64,000 bases of DNA from an uncultured Ruegeria sp. (GTDB lineage Bacteria > Pseudomonadota > Alphaproteobacteria > Rhodobacterales > Rhodobacteraceae), in contig NZ_CANMQQ010000002.1 of the NCBI RefSeq assembly GCF_947500045.1, positions 1 through 64,000 of the forward strand, given 5' to 3'. The translations under genes and the position numbers were made by a program. Positions 16,871-26,667 of the stretch are shown piece after piece. How positions within the stretch are numbered: the first letter of the stretch is position 1; each line of letters starts with the position of its first letter. The notes below the pieces were generated by a model that ran no database searches, had not been told where the DNA came from, and was given only the letters and a program-made list of their open reading frames with translations.

Positions 16871-17709
16871 CAGGCTGCCATAAGGCGATAGACGATCTGC
16901 GCCGCAGTGAAATCCCAGGCGGCATTGCCATCGGGGGCCAGTTCCACGACGTCGAAACCGACGCATTTACGACCCTTCAAGGCGTGTTCCACGAGGCGTA
17001 GTGATTGATAGTAACCCAACCCACCTGGAACAGGTGTGCCCGTTGCAGGCATCTGCGATGGGTCCAGACCGTCGACATCAAAGCTGACATAGATGAGTTC
17101 GGGGAATTCATCGGGCAGGTCGACTGAGTGGATGTTGCCAGTCACAAGTTCTTCGGCATCCACGTGGAAGACATGGTTTTTCAGGCGGCTTTGGGCTTCT
17201 TCGGTCGAAAAGGCACGGACACCGAACTGCGCCAGACGGATACCTTCTTCGGCCAGCAGGTGCATGACCGACGCGTGAGAGTGTTTCTCACCCTGATAGG
17301 CGTTGCGCAGGTCGGCATGGGCGTCGATCTGAACGATGCCGATAGGCTGATTAAGCGCGCGCGCCACGCCCATCACAGCACCATAGCTGAGCGAATGCTC
17401 TCCGCCTAGCGTGACCGGTACTTTGCCCGCGCGGATGGCGGCCTCGGTGCGCTGGGCGATGCGCTCCATGATCTCAGACAGAGAGGCATCGCAATCGACG
17501 GGTGCTTCGGTGAAAATGCCCTCGACGCAGGGTTCGGCATGGCCGGTGATGCGTTCTAGTTCGTTGCTGGCCTCTATGATGGCGTCGGGGCCCTTAGCAG
17601 TACCAGACCCGTAGGAGACCGTGCGCTCAAGCGGCACAGGTATCACGTGGAACCGGGCGTCTTCAGTGCGTTCTGAGGCCGAAAGTTCACTGTCGAGGAA
17701 AGTGCTCAT
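16867..17709 (-). CDS. speB: Agmatinase (arginase/ureohydrolase family)
   Basis: 280 residues. It hydrolyses agmatine to putrescine and urea. The binuclear Mn ligands are all present: GGEHS, DAHADLR and SFDVDGLDP. ATG overlaps the nspC stop (ATGA), so it is the last gene of a four-gene polyamine operon with speA, the carboxyspermidine dehydrogenase gene and nspC. An arginase or guanidinobutyrase role is possible by sequence alone, but the linked arginine decarboxylase makes agmatine the likely substrate. Confidence 0.85.
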   Translation of the reverse strand: MSTFLDSELSASERTEDARFHVIPVPLERTVSYGSGTAKGPDAIIEASNELERITGHAEPCVEGIFTEAPVDCDASLSEIMERIAQRTEAAIRAGKVPVTLGGEHSLSYGAVMGVARALNQPIGIVQIDAHADLRNAYQGEKHSHASVMHLLAEEGIRLAQFGVRAFSTEEAQSRLKNHVFHVDAEELVTGNIHSVDLPDEFPELIYVSFDVDGLDPSQMPATGTPVPGGLGYYQSLRLVEHALKGRKCVGFDVVELAPDGNAAWDFTAAQIVYRLMAAC

Positions 17710-18875
17710 GAGAGTCTCTCTTTGAAGTCGTCGTAGTTGAACTGCTTGATGATCTTCAGCGCGTCCGTTTCGCTATTCCACAGCGCGATGGTCGGCAGGG
17801 GAACACCGTTGAAAGTATTGGTTTTGACCATCGAGTAATGGGCCTGATCCAGAAAGGCAAAGCGTTGGCCAATTTCCAGCGGTATATCCCAAGTGTAATC
17901 CCCGATCACATCGCCTGCCAAACAGGAGGGACCGCCCAGCCGGTACGTGTGGCCCGCGTCAGCCTCATTCATCAGGGCAGGGCGATAAGGGGCTTCGATC
18001 ACGTCGGGCATGTGGCAGGTGGCCGAGATGTCGGTGATCGCAAGGTTCATGCCATTGGTTGGCAGGTCCAGGATTTCTCCAACTAGAATACCTGCATCCA
18101 GTGCGACGGCCTCGCCGGGTTCAAGGTAAACGTCGATATTGTGTTCGGCGCGGATGGTCTTGATGAAGGCCACCAGCCCATCGCGGTCATAGTCGTCGCG
18201 GGTGATGTGATGGCCACCGCCGAAATTCAGCCATTTGAGCTGACCGAGGAATGGCTTGAGCTTTGGTTCGACAGCGGCCCATGTGCGCTGCAAGGGCTCG
18301 AACCCCTGTTCGCAGAGGGTGTGCATATGCAGGCCTTCCACGCCGGTCAGAGCGTCGGGGGTCAGTTGGCTGACAGGCGTTCCCAAACGTGAACACGGCG
18401 CACAGGGGTCATATTTGGGAACCTCTCCTTCGGAATGTTCCGGGTTGATGCGCAAACCAACTTGAACGCCTGCGACTTGGGCCTTTTCGACGAACCGGTC
18501 CTTTTGAGCCGATGAATTGAAGATGATGTGGTCGGACAGCGACAGGATTTCATCAATATCAGCGTCTTTGTACCCGGCGCAGAAAGTTGCGACCTCGCCC
18601 CCATACTCCTCACGGCCAAGTCGGGCCTCGTAGATACCACTGGCGCAAGTACCGTCGAGATGTTGACGCACCAGCGGCGCCAGCGAGAACATGGAAAACG
18701 CCTTGAGGGCGCTGAGGACATGCGCGCCGGACCGAGAACCGATTTCGGAGAGGATACGGAGGTTCCGTTCAACCGCTTTTTCGTCGACCACGAAGCAGGG
18801 GGACGGCACGCGACTTAGATTAAAATCGCGGAAGGCCCCGGCGTCGCCCGCCTGTGTGGTCATCATGTCGGACAT
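17706..18875 (-). CDS. nspC: Carboxy(nor)spermidine decarboxylase
   Basis: 389 residues, fold III PLP decarboxylase. It removes CO2 from carboxyspermidine to give spermidine. The PLP Lys lies in SALKAFS (about 58); FGGGHH and LEPGEAV are phosphate- and substrate-binding regions; the C-terminal half holds the GPSCLAGD motif that supplies the catalytic Cys. GGAG lies 9 nt before the ATG. It sits between the dehydrogenase gene and speB. Spermidine rather than norspermidine is expected because the operon makes putrescine. Confidence 0.9.
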   Translation of the reverse strand: MSDMMTTQAGDAGAFRDFNLSRVPSPCFVVDEKAVERNLRILSEIGSRSGAHVLSALKAFSMFSLAPLVRQHLDGTCASGIYEARLGREEYGGEVATFCAGYKDADIDEILSLSDHIIFNSSAQKDRFVEKAQVAGVQVGLRINPEHSEGEVPKYDPCAPCSRLGTPVSQLTPDALTGVEGLHMHTLCEQGFEPLQRTWAAVEPKLKPFLGQLKWLNFGGGHHITRDDYDRDGLVAFIKTIRAEHNIDVYLEPGEAVALDAGILVGEILDLPTNGMNLAITDISATCHMPDVIEAPYRPALMNEADAGHTYRLGGPSCLAGDVIGDYTWDIPLEIGQRFAFLDQAHYSMVKTNTFNGVPLPTIALWNSETDALKIIKQFNYDDFKERLS

Positions 18876-18900
18876 GTCCGGCGTCTCCTTAGTGGGCGAG

Positions 18901-18950
18901 GCCGGGGGCTCTGCCCCCGGACCCCCGAGATATTTTTAGCCAGATGAAGT
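18901..18950. repeat. GC-rich intergenic hairpin repeat of Rhodobacteraceae type
   Basis: CCGGGGGC and GCCCCCGG pair around TCT (18902-18920), followed by ACCCCCGAGATATTTTTAGC and CAGATGAAG. I recognise this arrangement as a recurrent intergenic element of roseobacter genomes. Here it separates the carboxyspermidine dehydrogenase gene from nspC inside the operon and could cause partial termination or mRNA processing. Confidence 0.6.
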
Positions 18951-18959
18951 TGAAGCGGA

Positions 18960-20171
18960 TCAGAATTCGACGGGGCCTTCGAGTTCGTGGACCTGCCACG
19001 GAAGGCCGTGTTCGTTGAGCATGTCCATGAAGTTGTCCGGGTCGAGCTGTTCCATGTTCCATACACCCGGCTTGGTCCAGTTGCCTTTCAGAACTTGGGC
19101 AGCTCCGATCATGGCGGGGACGCCGGTGGTGTAGCTGACGGCTTGCGACCCAACCTCGGCGTAGCATTCTTCGTGGTCGCAGATGTTGTAGATGTAATAA
19201 GTCTTCTCGCCCGAGCCGTCCTTGGCCTGACCTGTGGCGATGTCGCCGATGCAGGCCTTACCCTTGGTTTCCGCACCCAGATCGCCGGGGTCGGGCAGCA
19301 GGGTTTTCAGGAACTGGATCGGGATGATTTCCTTACCGTCATGCATCACCGGGTCGATGCGCGTCATGCCAACGTTTTCCAGCACTTTGGCATGGGTGAT
19401 ATAGGCATCTCCGAACGTCATCCAGAAGCGGGCGCGCTCGATCTCGGGGAAGTGGGTCGACAGCGATTCCAGCTCCTCATGATACATCAGATACATGTTC
19501 TTCTGGCCGATGGCGGGGAAGTCGTATTCGACCTTTGTGGTCATCGCTGGACTGGTATGCCACGCGCCGTTTTCCCAGTGGCGGACCTCTGCCAGCACTT
19601 CGCGCAGGTTGATCTCGGGGTTGAAGTTGGTGGCAAATTCCTGATCGTTTGAGCCGCCATTGGCATCCAGCACGTCGATCTGGCGGATGGTGTCCAGTTT
19701 GTGTTTCTTCAGCCAGGTGGCGAAGACGGACGTGACGCCCGGATCGAAGCCCGAGCCGAGGATGGCGGTCAGACCGGCCTGTTTGAACCGCTCTTGATAG
19801 GCCCACTGCCAATGGTATTCAAACTTGGCTTCATCCTCGGGCTCATAGTTCGCGGTGTCGAGGTAGTGGATGCCAGCCTCAAGACAGGCATCCATCAGCA
19901 CCAGATCCTGATAGGGCAGGGCAAGGTTCACGAGCAGCTCGGCGCCGGTGTCCTTGATCAGTTTGACCGTGTCTTCGACCTTGTAAGCGTCTAGCTCAGC
20001 GGTTGCGATATCAACACCCACGCGTTCCTTCACCGCTTTGGCGATGGTGTCGCATTTCGATTTGGTGCGACTGGCCAGAGTGATTTCGGTGAAGATGTCC
20101 GAATTCATCGCCATCTTGTGCACAGCGGCGTGGGATACGCCACCTGCGCCGACAACCAGTGTTTTTCCCAT
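18960..20171 (-). CDS. Carboxyspermidine dehydrogenase (saccharopine dehydrogenase-like, CASDH/CANSDH)
   Basis: 403 residues. It condenses putrescine with aspartate semialdehyde and reduces the imine with NADPH to carboxyspermidine. The N-terminal nucleotide-binding motif is LVVGAGGVSHA (about 4-14); SGFDPGVT and ANGGSNDQEFATNFNPEINLRE-type segments are typical of the bacterial Lys1/CANSDH family. AAGGAG lies upstream. It lies 14 nt downstream of speA and upstream of nspC, giving the full alternative spermidine route. Confidence 0.9.
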   Translation of the reverse strand: MGKTLVVGAGGVSHAAVHKMAMNSDIFTEITLASRTKSKCDTIAKAVKERVGVDIATAELDAYKVEDTVKLIKDTGAELLVNLALPYQDLVLMDACLEAGIHYLDTANYEPEDEAKFEYHWQWAYQERFKQAGLTAILGSGFDPGVTSVFATWLKKHKLDTIRQIDVLDANGGSNDQEFATNFNPEINLREVLAEVRHWENGAWHTSPAMTTKVEYDFPAIGQKNMYLMYHEELESLSTHFPEIERARFWMTFGDAYITHAKVLENVGMTRIDPVMHDGKEIIPIQFLKTLLPDPGDLGAETKGKACIGDIATGQAKDGSGEKTYYIYNICDHEECYAEVGSQAVSYTTGVPAMIGAAQVLKGNWTKPGVWNMEQLDPDNFMDMLNEHGLPWQVHELEGPVEF

Positions 20172-20185
20172 GGGGTCGTCTCCTT

Positions 20186-22075
20186 TTATTCGTAATAGGT
20201 GTAGCCGTTGATTGAGTCGCGATAGGCGCTCATCAGGGTTTTGCGGTCCTTGGCTTTCAGAGTACCGGTCGAGATCGCCTCGTCCACCATTTTACGGAAG
20301 GCGGCGACGCAGTCGTTGGGGTCGAATTCCACGTAAGACAGAACCTGACTGATCGTGTCGCCTTCCTGCTCGTGCAACAGGTCGAAGCCACCATCAGGGC
20401 GCAGATCGATGGTGACGACGTTGGTGTCGCCGAACAGGTTGTGCAGATCACCCAGCGTTTCCTGATAGGCCCCGACGAAGAAGACGCCCATCAAGTACTC
20501 CTGATCCTCGGGCAAGGAATGTACTGGCAGACTGGGTGAGACGCCATCGGCCAGAATGAACCGATCGATCTTGCCGTCGCTATCGCAGGTGATGTCGGAC
20601 AGCACCGCGCGGCGGTCGGGTGTTTCGTTCAGGCCCTGCAGCGGCACGATGGGGTGCAATTGATCAATGGCCCAGACATCGGGAAGGGATTGGAACAGAG
20701 AGAAGTTGCAATGATAGATATCAGCGACTTTCTCTAGCTGATCATCCACATCTGTTTCCAGATCATCACTGGCGGCCAGCGCCTTGAGCCGGGCCATCAA
20801 TGACAGATAGATGCGTTCGGCGCGCGCCATTTGGCGCAGGTCAACATAACCGCGGCGGAATAGGGCGCGCAATTCGTTGCGATAGAAGCCAGCGTCGTTC
20901 CAGCATTCCTGCAGGCGGTCTTTGCTGAGATAGCTGTGAACGGCGGCGAGGTCAGCGACCATGTGATGATCGTCCGGTTCAACCTCAGGTCCGTTGGGTG
21001 CGTCGTAGAGCGTAGTTTCCAGCACGTTGAATACCAACATCGAAGAGGTTGCCACCACAGCCCTGCCACTTTCGGTGACCAGCGTCGGGTGGGCGATTTC
21101 AGCCTCGTCCATGGCATAGGCCACAGTTTCGACCACGTTGGCGCAGTATTCCTCGACCGTGTAGTTTATTGAATTCTCAGCCGCTTTCTTTTCACCGGTA
21201 TAGTCCACGCCCATACCGCCGCCCAGATCCAGATGGGTTAGAGGCACACCCTCGCGGGTCAGTTCGGTGTAATAGCGGCACGCCTCGCCCACGGCGCGGC
21301 GAACGTCGTTCACATCCTGCACCTGAGAACCCAGATGCGAATGCTGCAGCTTCAGGCAATGTAGCAGGCCTGCCGCTTTCAGCTTGTCCACTGTGGCCAC
21401 AAGCTGGTCGGTGTTCATGCCAAAAGCCGACCGATCGCCTGAACTTTCTTCCCACTTACCGCTGATCTGGTTGGTCAGTTTCACCCGCACGCCGATCAGG
21501 GGTTCGATATTCAGTTCGTTATAGACCTCGATCACCGTGTCGGCCTCTTTCGGGCTTTCCAGAACGATGACCGTGTTGAACCCAATCTTGCGGCTTAGGA
21601 TCGCCAGCCGGATGAATTCGGCATCCTTAACACCGTTACAGACAATCAGGGCTTCCGAGGCCAGACGGTGCGCCAGAGCGATTACCAGTTCGGGCTTTGA
21701 TCCTGCTTCAAGGCCGTAGTTGTACTGCTTCCCAAACTCGACGATCCGGTCGATCACCTGCGCCTGTTGGTTTACCTTGATCGGGAACACGCCGCGATAT
21801 TTGCCGTTGTACCCCACACGGTCGATGGCTTGGCGGAAGCTTTCGTTCAGATGCGTAATCTCGTGTTCCAGATACGAGGTCACGCGCAATACCATCGGGG
21901 CCTTGATGCCCCGATCATCCAGATCGCTTAGAATACCCGGCAGGCTGATTGCATGGGCTTCGGGCACGATTGGGTTGCGCAGACCGATCTCGCCCTGCTC
22001 TGTCACCTCGATGAGGCCTTTGCCCCATTTCTCAACCCCGTAGATGGAATGCGGTGCGTCGGGCGTCTGTTTCAA
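20186..22075 (-). CDS. speA: Biosynthetic arginine decarboxylase
   Basis: 629 residues, full family length. It converts arginine to agmatine. PLP Lys100 is in VFPIKVNQQ; HSHLGSQ and LDLGGGMGVDY are the pyridoxal-phosphate pocket; the later GVRVKLTNQISGKW region and the C-terminal sheet domain match SpeA rather than ornithine decarboxylases. First gene of the polyamine operon. Confidence 0.93.
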   Translation of the reverse strand: MKQTPDAPHSIYGVEKWGKGLIEVTEQGEIGLRNPIVPEAHAISLPGILSDLDDRGIKAPMVLRVTSYLEHEITHLNESFRQAIDRVGYNGKYRGVFPIKVNQQAQVIDRIVEFGKQYNYGLEAGSKPELVIALAHRLASEALIVCNGVKDAEFIRLAILSRKIGFNTVIVLESPKEADTVIEVYNELNIEPLIGVRVKLTNQISGKWEESSGDRSAFGMNTDQLVATVDKLKAAGLLHCLKLQHSHLGSQVQDVNDVRRAVGEACRYYTELTREGVPLTHLDLGGGMGVDYTGEKKAAENSINYTVEEYCANVVETVAYAMDEAEIAHPTLVTESGRAVVATSSMLVFNVLETTLYDAPNGPEVEPDDHHMVADLAAVHSYLSKDRLQECWNDAGFYRNELRALFRRGYVDLRQMARAERIYLSLMARLKALAASDDLETDVDDQLEKVADIYHCNFSLFQSLPDVWAIDQLHPIVPLQGLNETPDRRAVLSDITCDSDGKIDRFILADGVSPSLPVHSLPEDQEYLMGVFFVGAYQETLGDLHNLFGDTNVVTIDLRPDGGFDLLHEQEGDTISQVLSYVEFDPNDCVAAFRKMVDEAISTGTLKAKDRKTLMSAYRDSINGYTYYE

Positions 22076-22115
22076 TCAAATCAGTCCTTAGCTTTGGATG
22101 CCAGTTTCGCGCCCG

Positions 22116-22144
22116 CCAATACGGCAGCGGTTTGATTCGTCCAA
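22116..22144 (-). promoter_or_regulatory. Possible promoter of the polyamine operon
   Basis: Read on the minus strand, TTGGAC and TATTGG are separated by 17 bp, about 40 bp before the speA start. The -10 match is poor, so this is only a candidate. Confidence 0.3.
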
Positions 22145-22176
22145 GTGTAATCTATGAAACAGGTTGCTGCTGAGAA

Positions 22177-23265
22177 TTATCCAAAGGAACGGATCGGGAT
22201 CAGATGGTTGTCCCACTGGCAATCCGATCGGGCAGAGATTTCAGCGCCTGCAGGGTCCAGGGCGCCAAATGCTCCAGTCCCAGTGGTGAATACCAAGCCT
22301 TTACTGCCACTACCTAGTCCGCATACATCTTTGAGCGCAAACGCCTCAGCGAATGCGCCGCTTGAGACGTCGAACCGATGCAATGCGTCGCCACGTGGGC
22401 ATGTGATTGCAATTGATTGGCCATCAGCAGAAAAGGCAATGCTGCCTGCGTAACCTTGCAATGTGCTTTGATCCGCTTCTGGCGCCGATAACAAAAGCGG
22501 GTCTTTGCCCAGTGCGTGTAAGCCCAGCAGTGGGGGATATTCGGTCAGGCCGCCTTGCCATTGCATTGCAAAGCCCACAAGGCCGTCGCCGCGCACTGCG
22601 AGATGGCGGATCGAGTTTTTGCGCAACGCAGGCGGCAATTCCACCTGTGCCCGGATCGATCCCGAAAGGTCGATGTAAGACAGGTTAGGCTGCATCGTAG
22701 GCAGGTTTAGTTTGGTTCGGCCGGTGTCTGGGTGGGTCTCGATACCGCCATTGGCAATCACCAGTGTGTTGCCATCGGGCAGCAATTGCATGTCATGTGG
22801 GCCGGTGCCACCTGAAGAAAACTCTCCAAGCCGTTTGAAGCTGACCGCGTCCCAAACCCCGATCACGCCTTCCGCGGCTTCATAATCGTTTTCTGTTGTA
22901 AAGAACCGGGTGCCGTCGGCCGAAAAAGTGCCGTGACCGTAAAAGTGGCGGCCTTTCGGGGCCTCTAAAGGCCGGATGATGGTCCCGCTTTGACAGTCGA
23001 TTACAATTGCAAACGTGCCGGGACGGCGGGCGAAGGCGACGGCTTGTGCCTTGAACGGATGCGCCGCAGCCGCGTGACCCCGGGCGGGCAACGGAATCGA
23101 GAACAAGATAACCCCTGCCTGATCGAGCCCGGAAAGCCGATAGCTGCCATCAGGGAACAGCGCGGCCGCAAGAAAGCTTGGTGCGCCGACAGACGCCCAG
23201 GCTGGCACGGGGGCAAGGCTAGCGGCGGCGGCGAGCCCTGCAATGAACCCTCGGCGGTTCGTCAC
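22177..23265 (-). CDS. DUF1513 protein, Tat-exported, in iron cluster
   Basis: 362 residues with a GTG start. The N-terminus NRRGFIAGLAAAASLAPVPAWA is a twin-arginine-type signal. The rest reads as a WD40/beta-propeller-like protein (repeats such as GHGTFSADGTRFFTTENDYEA, LLPDGNTLVIANGG, and SIAFSADGQSIAITCPRG). DUF1513 genes habitually follow imelysin and DUF1111 genes in proteobacterial iron-uptake clusters, as here. The molecular function is unknown. Last gene of the cluster, 3 nt after the upstream imelysin stop. Confidence 0.8.
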   Translation of the reverse strand: MTNRRGFIAGLAAAASLAPVPAWASVGAPSFLAAALFPDGSYRLSGLDQAGVILFSIPLPARGHAAAAHPFKAQAVAFARRPGTFAIVIDCQSGTIIRPLEAPKGRHFYGHGTFSADGTRFFTTENDYEAAEGVIGVWDAVSFKRLGEFSSGGTGPHDMQLLPDGNTLVIANGGIETHPDTGRTKLNLPTMQPNLSYIDLSGSIRAQVELPPALRKNSIRHLAVRGDGLVGFAMQWQGGLTEYPPLLGLHALGKDPLLLSAPEADQSTLQGYAGSIAFSADGQSIAITCPRGDALHRFDVSSGAFAEAFALKDVCGLGSGSKGLVFTTGTGAFGALDPAGAEISARSDCQWDNHLIPIRSFG

Positions 23266-23268
23266 GGA

Positions 23269-24279
23269 TCAATCCCCATCAAGAGAATTGAACCCGGCGC
23301 TGATGCCAAGCGTCGGTCCAAGCTCGGCTGAGGCGATCTGGCGAATGTCATTGACCGACTGTTGCAGCGCTTCGACCCGGATGCGGCCTTGTGCTGTGCC
23401 AACACCGGCAAAGGCGGGATCGTCCAGTGACTGCGCACGGTCGATGGCCTGCGCAAAAGCGGCATCCAAATCGGCAGCAATTTCGGGGTGATCAAACGAC
23501 AGCCGGGCGGCCAGATCACGCAGCGCAATCAGCGAAAGCTCTACATGGCGCAATGATCGCGCAGACCGGCGTGCTTCGGCACGGTTCGGACGAGGGCGCT
23601 CAAACGTACCCATTGGACGCCCTAGCCGCGTATCGGCGGTGAATTCGAGGCCTGTTGTCAGTGCCCTGAACAACTCCTGCATCGCTTCATCACCCGTGCG
23701 ATAGGGGCTGTCGCCACCAGGCTGTGTCAGGTTTGGTGCGTAGGTTTGCCAGTCAGTGTTCATTGCTTTGGCATTTTGGTCGATATCGGTGGCAATGGCG
23801 CGGATCAGCGCGCAGCGATAGGCGGCGCGCCCCTGCTCGGCAAAGGCCTGATCGTAAAGCATCCGTTCCAGAGCCATGAAGCCACGCCCGGCAATCGAGG
23901 TCTCGGCGTAGGCTTCAGGGGTGTCTACCGCGGCGTCTTCAGATTCAATGTGTCGAGACAATGCTTTGGGTGTGAAGCCTTTGGTATCTGGCCAAAAGGC
24001 CATGGCAAAGGCTCGGTCGTTTGTCTCGGTCGGACCAAAACGTAAATGGCTGGCCAAAATCCAGCTATCGAAGGCTCTTCCGTAGGCTGCGCGCAGGTCA
24101 TCTGATGCCGGATCACAATCAGTTTGTGCAGTGGTTGCCAAGGTTTCGGTTGCATTCGCTAATTGTGCAAAGCGTGGCAGTATGTGTGTTTCGGTTACAT
24201 CCATCAGGATCGGCGCGCGGTCTTGTGCATAGGCAACCAAAGGCACCAAAATGGCAGTGAGATATGCAAGGATACGCAT
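23269..24279 (-). CDS. Imelysin-family periplasmic protein (second copy)
   Basis: 336 residues from ATG 24279; a TTG two codons upstream is possible. Signal peptide MRILAYLTAILVPLVAYAQ. The imelysin GxHxxE-type motif appears in the degenerate form SRHIESED, and the all-helical repeats (for example FMALERMLYD, and FRALTTGLEFTADTRLG) match imelysin/IrpA proteins. Imelysins are thought to bind ligand or metal in the periplasm and are iron-regulated. It overlaps the DUF1111 stop region and precedes DUF1513. It is distinct from the longer imelysin at 26668-27936. Confidence 0.8.
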   Translation of the reverse strand: MRILAYLTAILVPLVAYAQDRAPILMDVTETHILPRFAQLANATETLATTAQTDCDPASDDLRAAYGRAFDSWILASHLRFGPTETNDRAFAMAFWPDTKGFTPKALSRHIESEDAAVDTPEAYAETSIAGRGFMALERMLYDQAFAEQGRAAYRCALIRAIATDIDQNAKAMNTDWQTYAPNLTQPGGDSPYRTGDEAMQELFRALTTGLEFTADTRLGRPMGTFERPRPNRAEARRSARSLRHVELSLIALRDLAARLSFDHPEIAADLDAAFAQAIDRAQSLDDPAFAGVGTAQGRIRVEALQQSVNDIRQIASAELGPTLGISAGFNSLDGD

Positions 24280-24281
24280 GG

Positions 24282-25802
24282 TCAAAGGCTCTCTAGAAAT
24301 TGGATCAGGGCGTCGCGATCCGATTTGGGCATTGAGACTACTTTGTCTCGGGCAGCCTGTGCTTCACCTCCGTGCCACAAGATGGCCTCAAGCAGGGATC
24401 GGGCGCGCCCATCGTGCAGAAACTGGTTGTGGCCAGAGACCCGTTCCGTCAGGCCAATACCCCACAGGGGCGGTGTACGCCATTCACGGCCCGTAGCACG
24501 CGCTTCGGGGCGGTTGTCGGCCAGACCATTACCCATGTCGTGCAACAGCAGGTCGGTATAGGGCCAGATCAATTGGAAACTGTGTTCGGGTCGATCCGGC
24601 ATCCTGTGGGTGACATAAGCAGGGGTGTGGCAGGATGCACAGCCGGAGGTGTGGAACACTTCTTTGCCACGCAGCACCATTGGATCACCGGTATCTCGGC
24701 GGGCAGGAACACCCAGATTGCGGCTGTAAAAGGCCACAAGGTCCATGCCAACTTCGTCAATCTCGAAACCGCGCACATCGTTATCTCCGTGCGGAGCGTC
24801 GATGCAGTTGACCTGCGCCTCGGTGCAATCACCGTATGGGGCAGGATAAAGCGGGCTTGAGATGCCGATATCGCCTGCAAATGCAGCGGATGACTGTTCC
24901 ATCACCGTGGGCATTCCGGCCTTGTGACCAAAGCGGCCCATCATGGGCTCACCGAATTCAGCCGACCACACGATGTTGGGACGTCCTGAGATACCATTGC
25001 CATCTTCATCTTCGGGATCGGCATTTGCCAACAGATCTTCAACCGGAATGGATTCAAGCAACCCCAACCCAATCATTTGTGGGGCGACACGGGGGCTGAG
25101 CATCGCGTCGGGATGCAGCGGTCCGTAGCCAAGATTGGCAGCTTTGTACGCAGGACGGCGGAGCGAGGCCATTTCGCCATCGGACAGTTCAACCGGAATC
25201 TCTTCGTAGGTGATATCAAGCCGGTATTCCGCGGGGTGGCCCGCCAATGCGAAATCCTGCATCTGCGCGCCGTAATTCGGGTCGGGCAGGGTGGCGATGT
25301 AATCCTCAATCCCTGCAGGAGCATCTTCGGGGTTACCTGGAATGGAAACCCTCAGAAACATCGAAACCGCATTGTCACCCGGCCCGGTGGGTGTATGACC
25401 GCGCCCGTCCTTGATGTGGCAGCGCTGGCACGAACGGGCGTTGTAAAGCGGCCCCAACCCGTCGGAGGCCAGAGTGGAAGATGGCGACGAAACCCAGATC
25501 TTTTTGAACAACCCGTTGCCGACTTTGAAATCCAATTCCTGTTCAAAACTGATATTGGCAGACGGCTGGGAAAACGCGTCTGCGTCGGTGCGAACCCGAA
25601 CGGTCGCGGCCCCTGCGGGCAATTCTTCGAACTTTTGCGGTGCACTGAAATCATTGGGCGCGGCAGTAACAGCTTCGATCCTTGCGCGTTCATCAGTGGT
25701 TCTGGGAAGGGTATTTAGGTGTAAGTCCCGCAGCTCAGTCGCCAGGGAAGGGGTGGCCGACAGTGCGGCCACCGATGCAAGGGCAAGTTTACTCGCCCTC
25801 AT
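24282..25802 (-). CDS. Di-heme DUF1111 protein (thiol oxidoreductase-like)
   Basis: 506 residues from ATG 25802, chosen because it gives a clean signal peptide ([21 protein letters not shown]). This start overlaps the bacterioferritin stop by 14 nt; a longer form from 25829 or 25898 would be mostly bfr shadow. Two c-type heme sites are present: CQRCH (about 130) and CASCH (about 395). The family resembles MauG-like di-heme peroxidases and is always found near imelysins. It may oxidise Fe(II) or transfer electrons during iron uptake (inference). Confidence 0.8.
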   Translation of the reverse strand: MRASKLALASVAALSATPSLATELRDLHLNTLPRTTDERARIEAVTAAPNDFSAPQKFEELPAGAATVRVRTDADAFSQPSANISFEQELDFKVGNGLFKKIWVSSPSSTLASDGLGPLYNARSCQRCHIKDGRGHTPTGPGDNAVSMFLRVSIPGNPEDAPAGIEDYIATLPDPNYGAQMQDFALAGHPAEYRLDITYEEIPVELSDGEMASLRRPAYKAANLGYGPLHPDAMLSPRVAPQMIGLGLLESIPVEDLLANADPEDEDGNGISGRPNIVWSAEFGEPMMGRFGHKAGMPTVMEQSSAAFAGDIGISSPLYPAPYGDCTEAQVNCIDAPHGDNDVRGFEIDEVGMDLVAFYSRNLGVPARRDTGDPMVLRGKEVFHTSGCASCHTPAYVTHRMPDRPEHSFQLIWPYTDLLLHDMGNGLADNRPEARATGREWRTPPLWGIGLTERVSGHNQFLHDGRARSLLEAILWHGGEAQAARDKVVSMPKSDRDALIQFLESL

Positions 25803-26274
25803 CCATTTTTGATGCGTTGAGTTGCGCATAATTGGCTTCGCCGATCCTTTCATAGAGGTCGAGCTGCGTTTCGAGAAAGTCGATATGTCCCTCTTCATCG
25901 GACATCAACTGCTCGAACAGAGCCATCGACACATAATCACCGGCTTCCCGGCAGTATTCGCGCGCTTCCTTGTAAAGTGCTCTTGCATCAATTTCAGCGG
26001 CCAGATCGCATTCAAGGGTTTCCTTGGGTGTCTGGCCGATCCGCAGGGGATCAAGTTTTTGCAGGTTGGGGTGACCTTCGAGAAAGATAATGCGTTCTAT
26101 TAGCTTGTCCGCATGCCCCATCTCTTCGATGGATTCCTCGCGGCTTTTCTTGGCCATGTGGCCAAGCCCCCAATCCTCCTGCAGACGGTAATGCAGCCAG
26201 TACTGGCTGACCGCCGTCAGTTCATGCCGCAGAGAATTGTTTAGGTATTCGATGACTTTGGGATCGCCCTTCAT
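25789..26274 (-). CDS. bfr: Bacterioferritin
   Basis: 161 residues, full length. It stores iron in a 24-mer with heme between subunits. Ferroxidase ligands are visible: Glu18 region ([11 protein letters not shown]), ExxH in EEMGHAD, and Glu/His in [11 protein letters not shown]. Met52, the heme ligand position, falls near [31 protein letters not shown] lies 6 nt before the ATG. The gene overlaps the 3' end of bfd by 53 nt. Confidence 0.93.
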   Translation of the reverse strand: MKGDPKVIEYLNNSLRHELTAVSQYWLHYRLQEDWGLGHMAKKSREESIEEMGHADKLIERIIFLEGHPNLQKLDPLRIGQTPKETLECDLAAEIDARALYKEAREYCREAGDYVSMALFEQLMSDEEGHIDFLETQLDLYERIGEANYAQLNASKMDEGE

Positions 26275-26515
26275 GTGCTCTCTCCTGTGATGCTTCGGAC
26301 CGTAATGTTCGAAGCTGCATGGGGACCTCCAGATTATCGCTGGATCGCATTGTGTCTAGGAAAAGCGGCATGCATCCGCCACAACCCGCTGATTTCCCAA
26401 GGGCATGATAAATCTTGCCGGGGGTAATTACGGTCTGCGGGTCGGCTGTTCGCATCCAGTCGATAGCGGCCCGGATGTCATGGTCAGAGATGTGAGTGCA
26501 GTGGCATATGATCAT
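26222..26515 (-). CDS. bfd: Bacterioferritin-associated ferredoxin
   Basis: 97 residues. A 2Fe-2S protein that reduces bacterioferritin-bound heme to release iron. Ligands are CHC (about 4-6) and CGGC (about 45-48), in the usual Bfd arrangement. The C-terminal tail (from about 60) is longer than in E. coli Bfd and overlaps the bfr start by 53 nt, suggesting tight translational coupling. Confidence 0.9.
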   Translation of the reverse strand: MIICHCTHISDHDIRAAIDWMRTADPQTVITPGKIYHALGKSAGCGGCMPLFLDTMRSSDNLEVPMQLRTLRSEASQERAHEGRSQSHRIPKQFSAA

Positions 26516-26606
26516 GGCTTTAGCCTGCTCAGGTATTTCTGATTTAAATAGTAGGTTATTCGACTAACGTCCAGCGACAAGAGGCAATTCTTCGTGACTG
26601 GACAGG

Positions 26607-26635
26607 CCGAAAGCGCAACTGAATCGCGCTTCCGG
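26607..26635 (-). other. Hairpin in the imelysin-bfd gap
   Basis: CCGAAAGCGC pairs with GCGCTTCCGG with one mismatch, 33 bp beyond the stop of the imelysin gene. No U-run follows on the minus strand. It may stabilise the imelysin mRNA 3' end or weakly terminate it. Confidence 0.4.
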
Positions 26636-26667
26636 AGTGTTCGGGTGAGTGGGCCCAACCGATAAAT

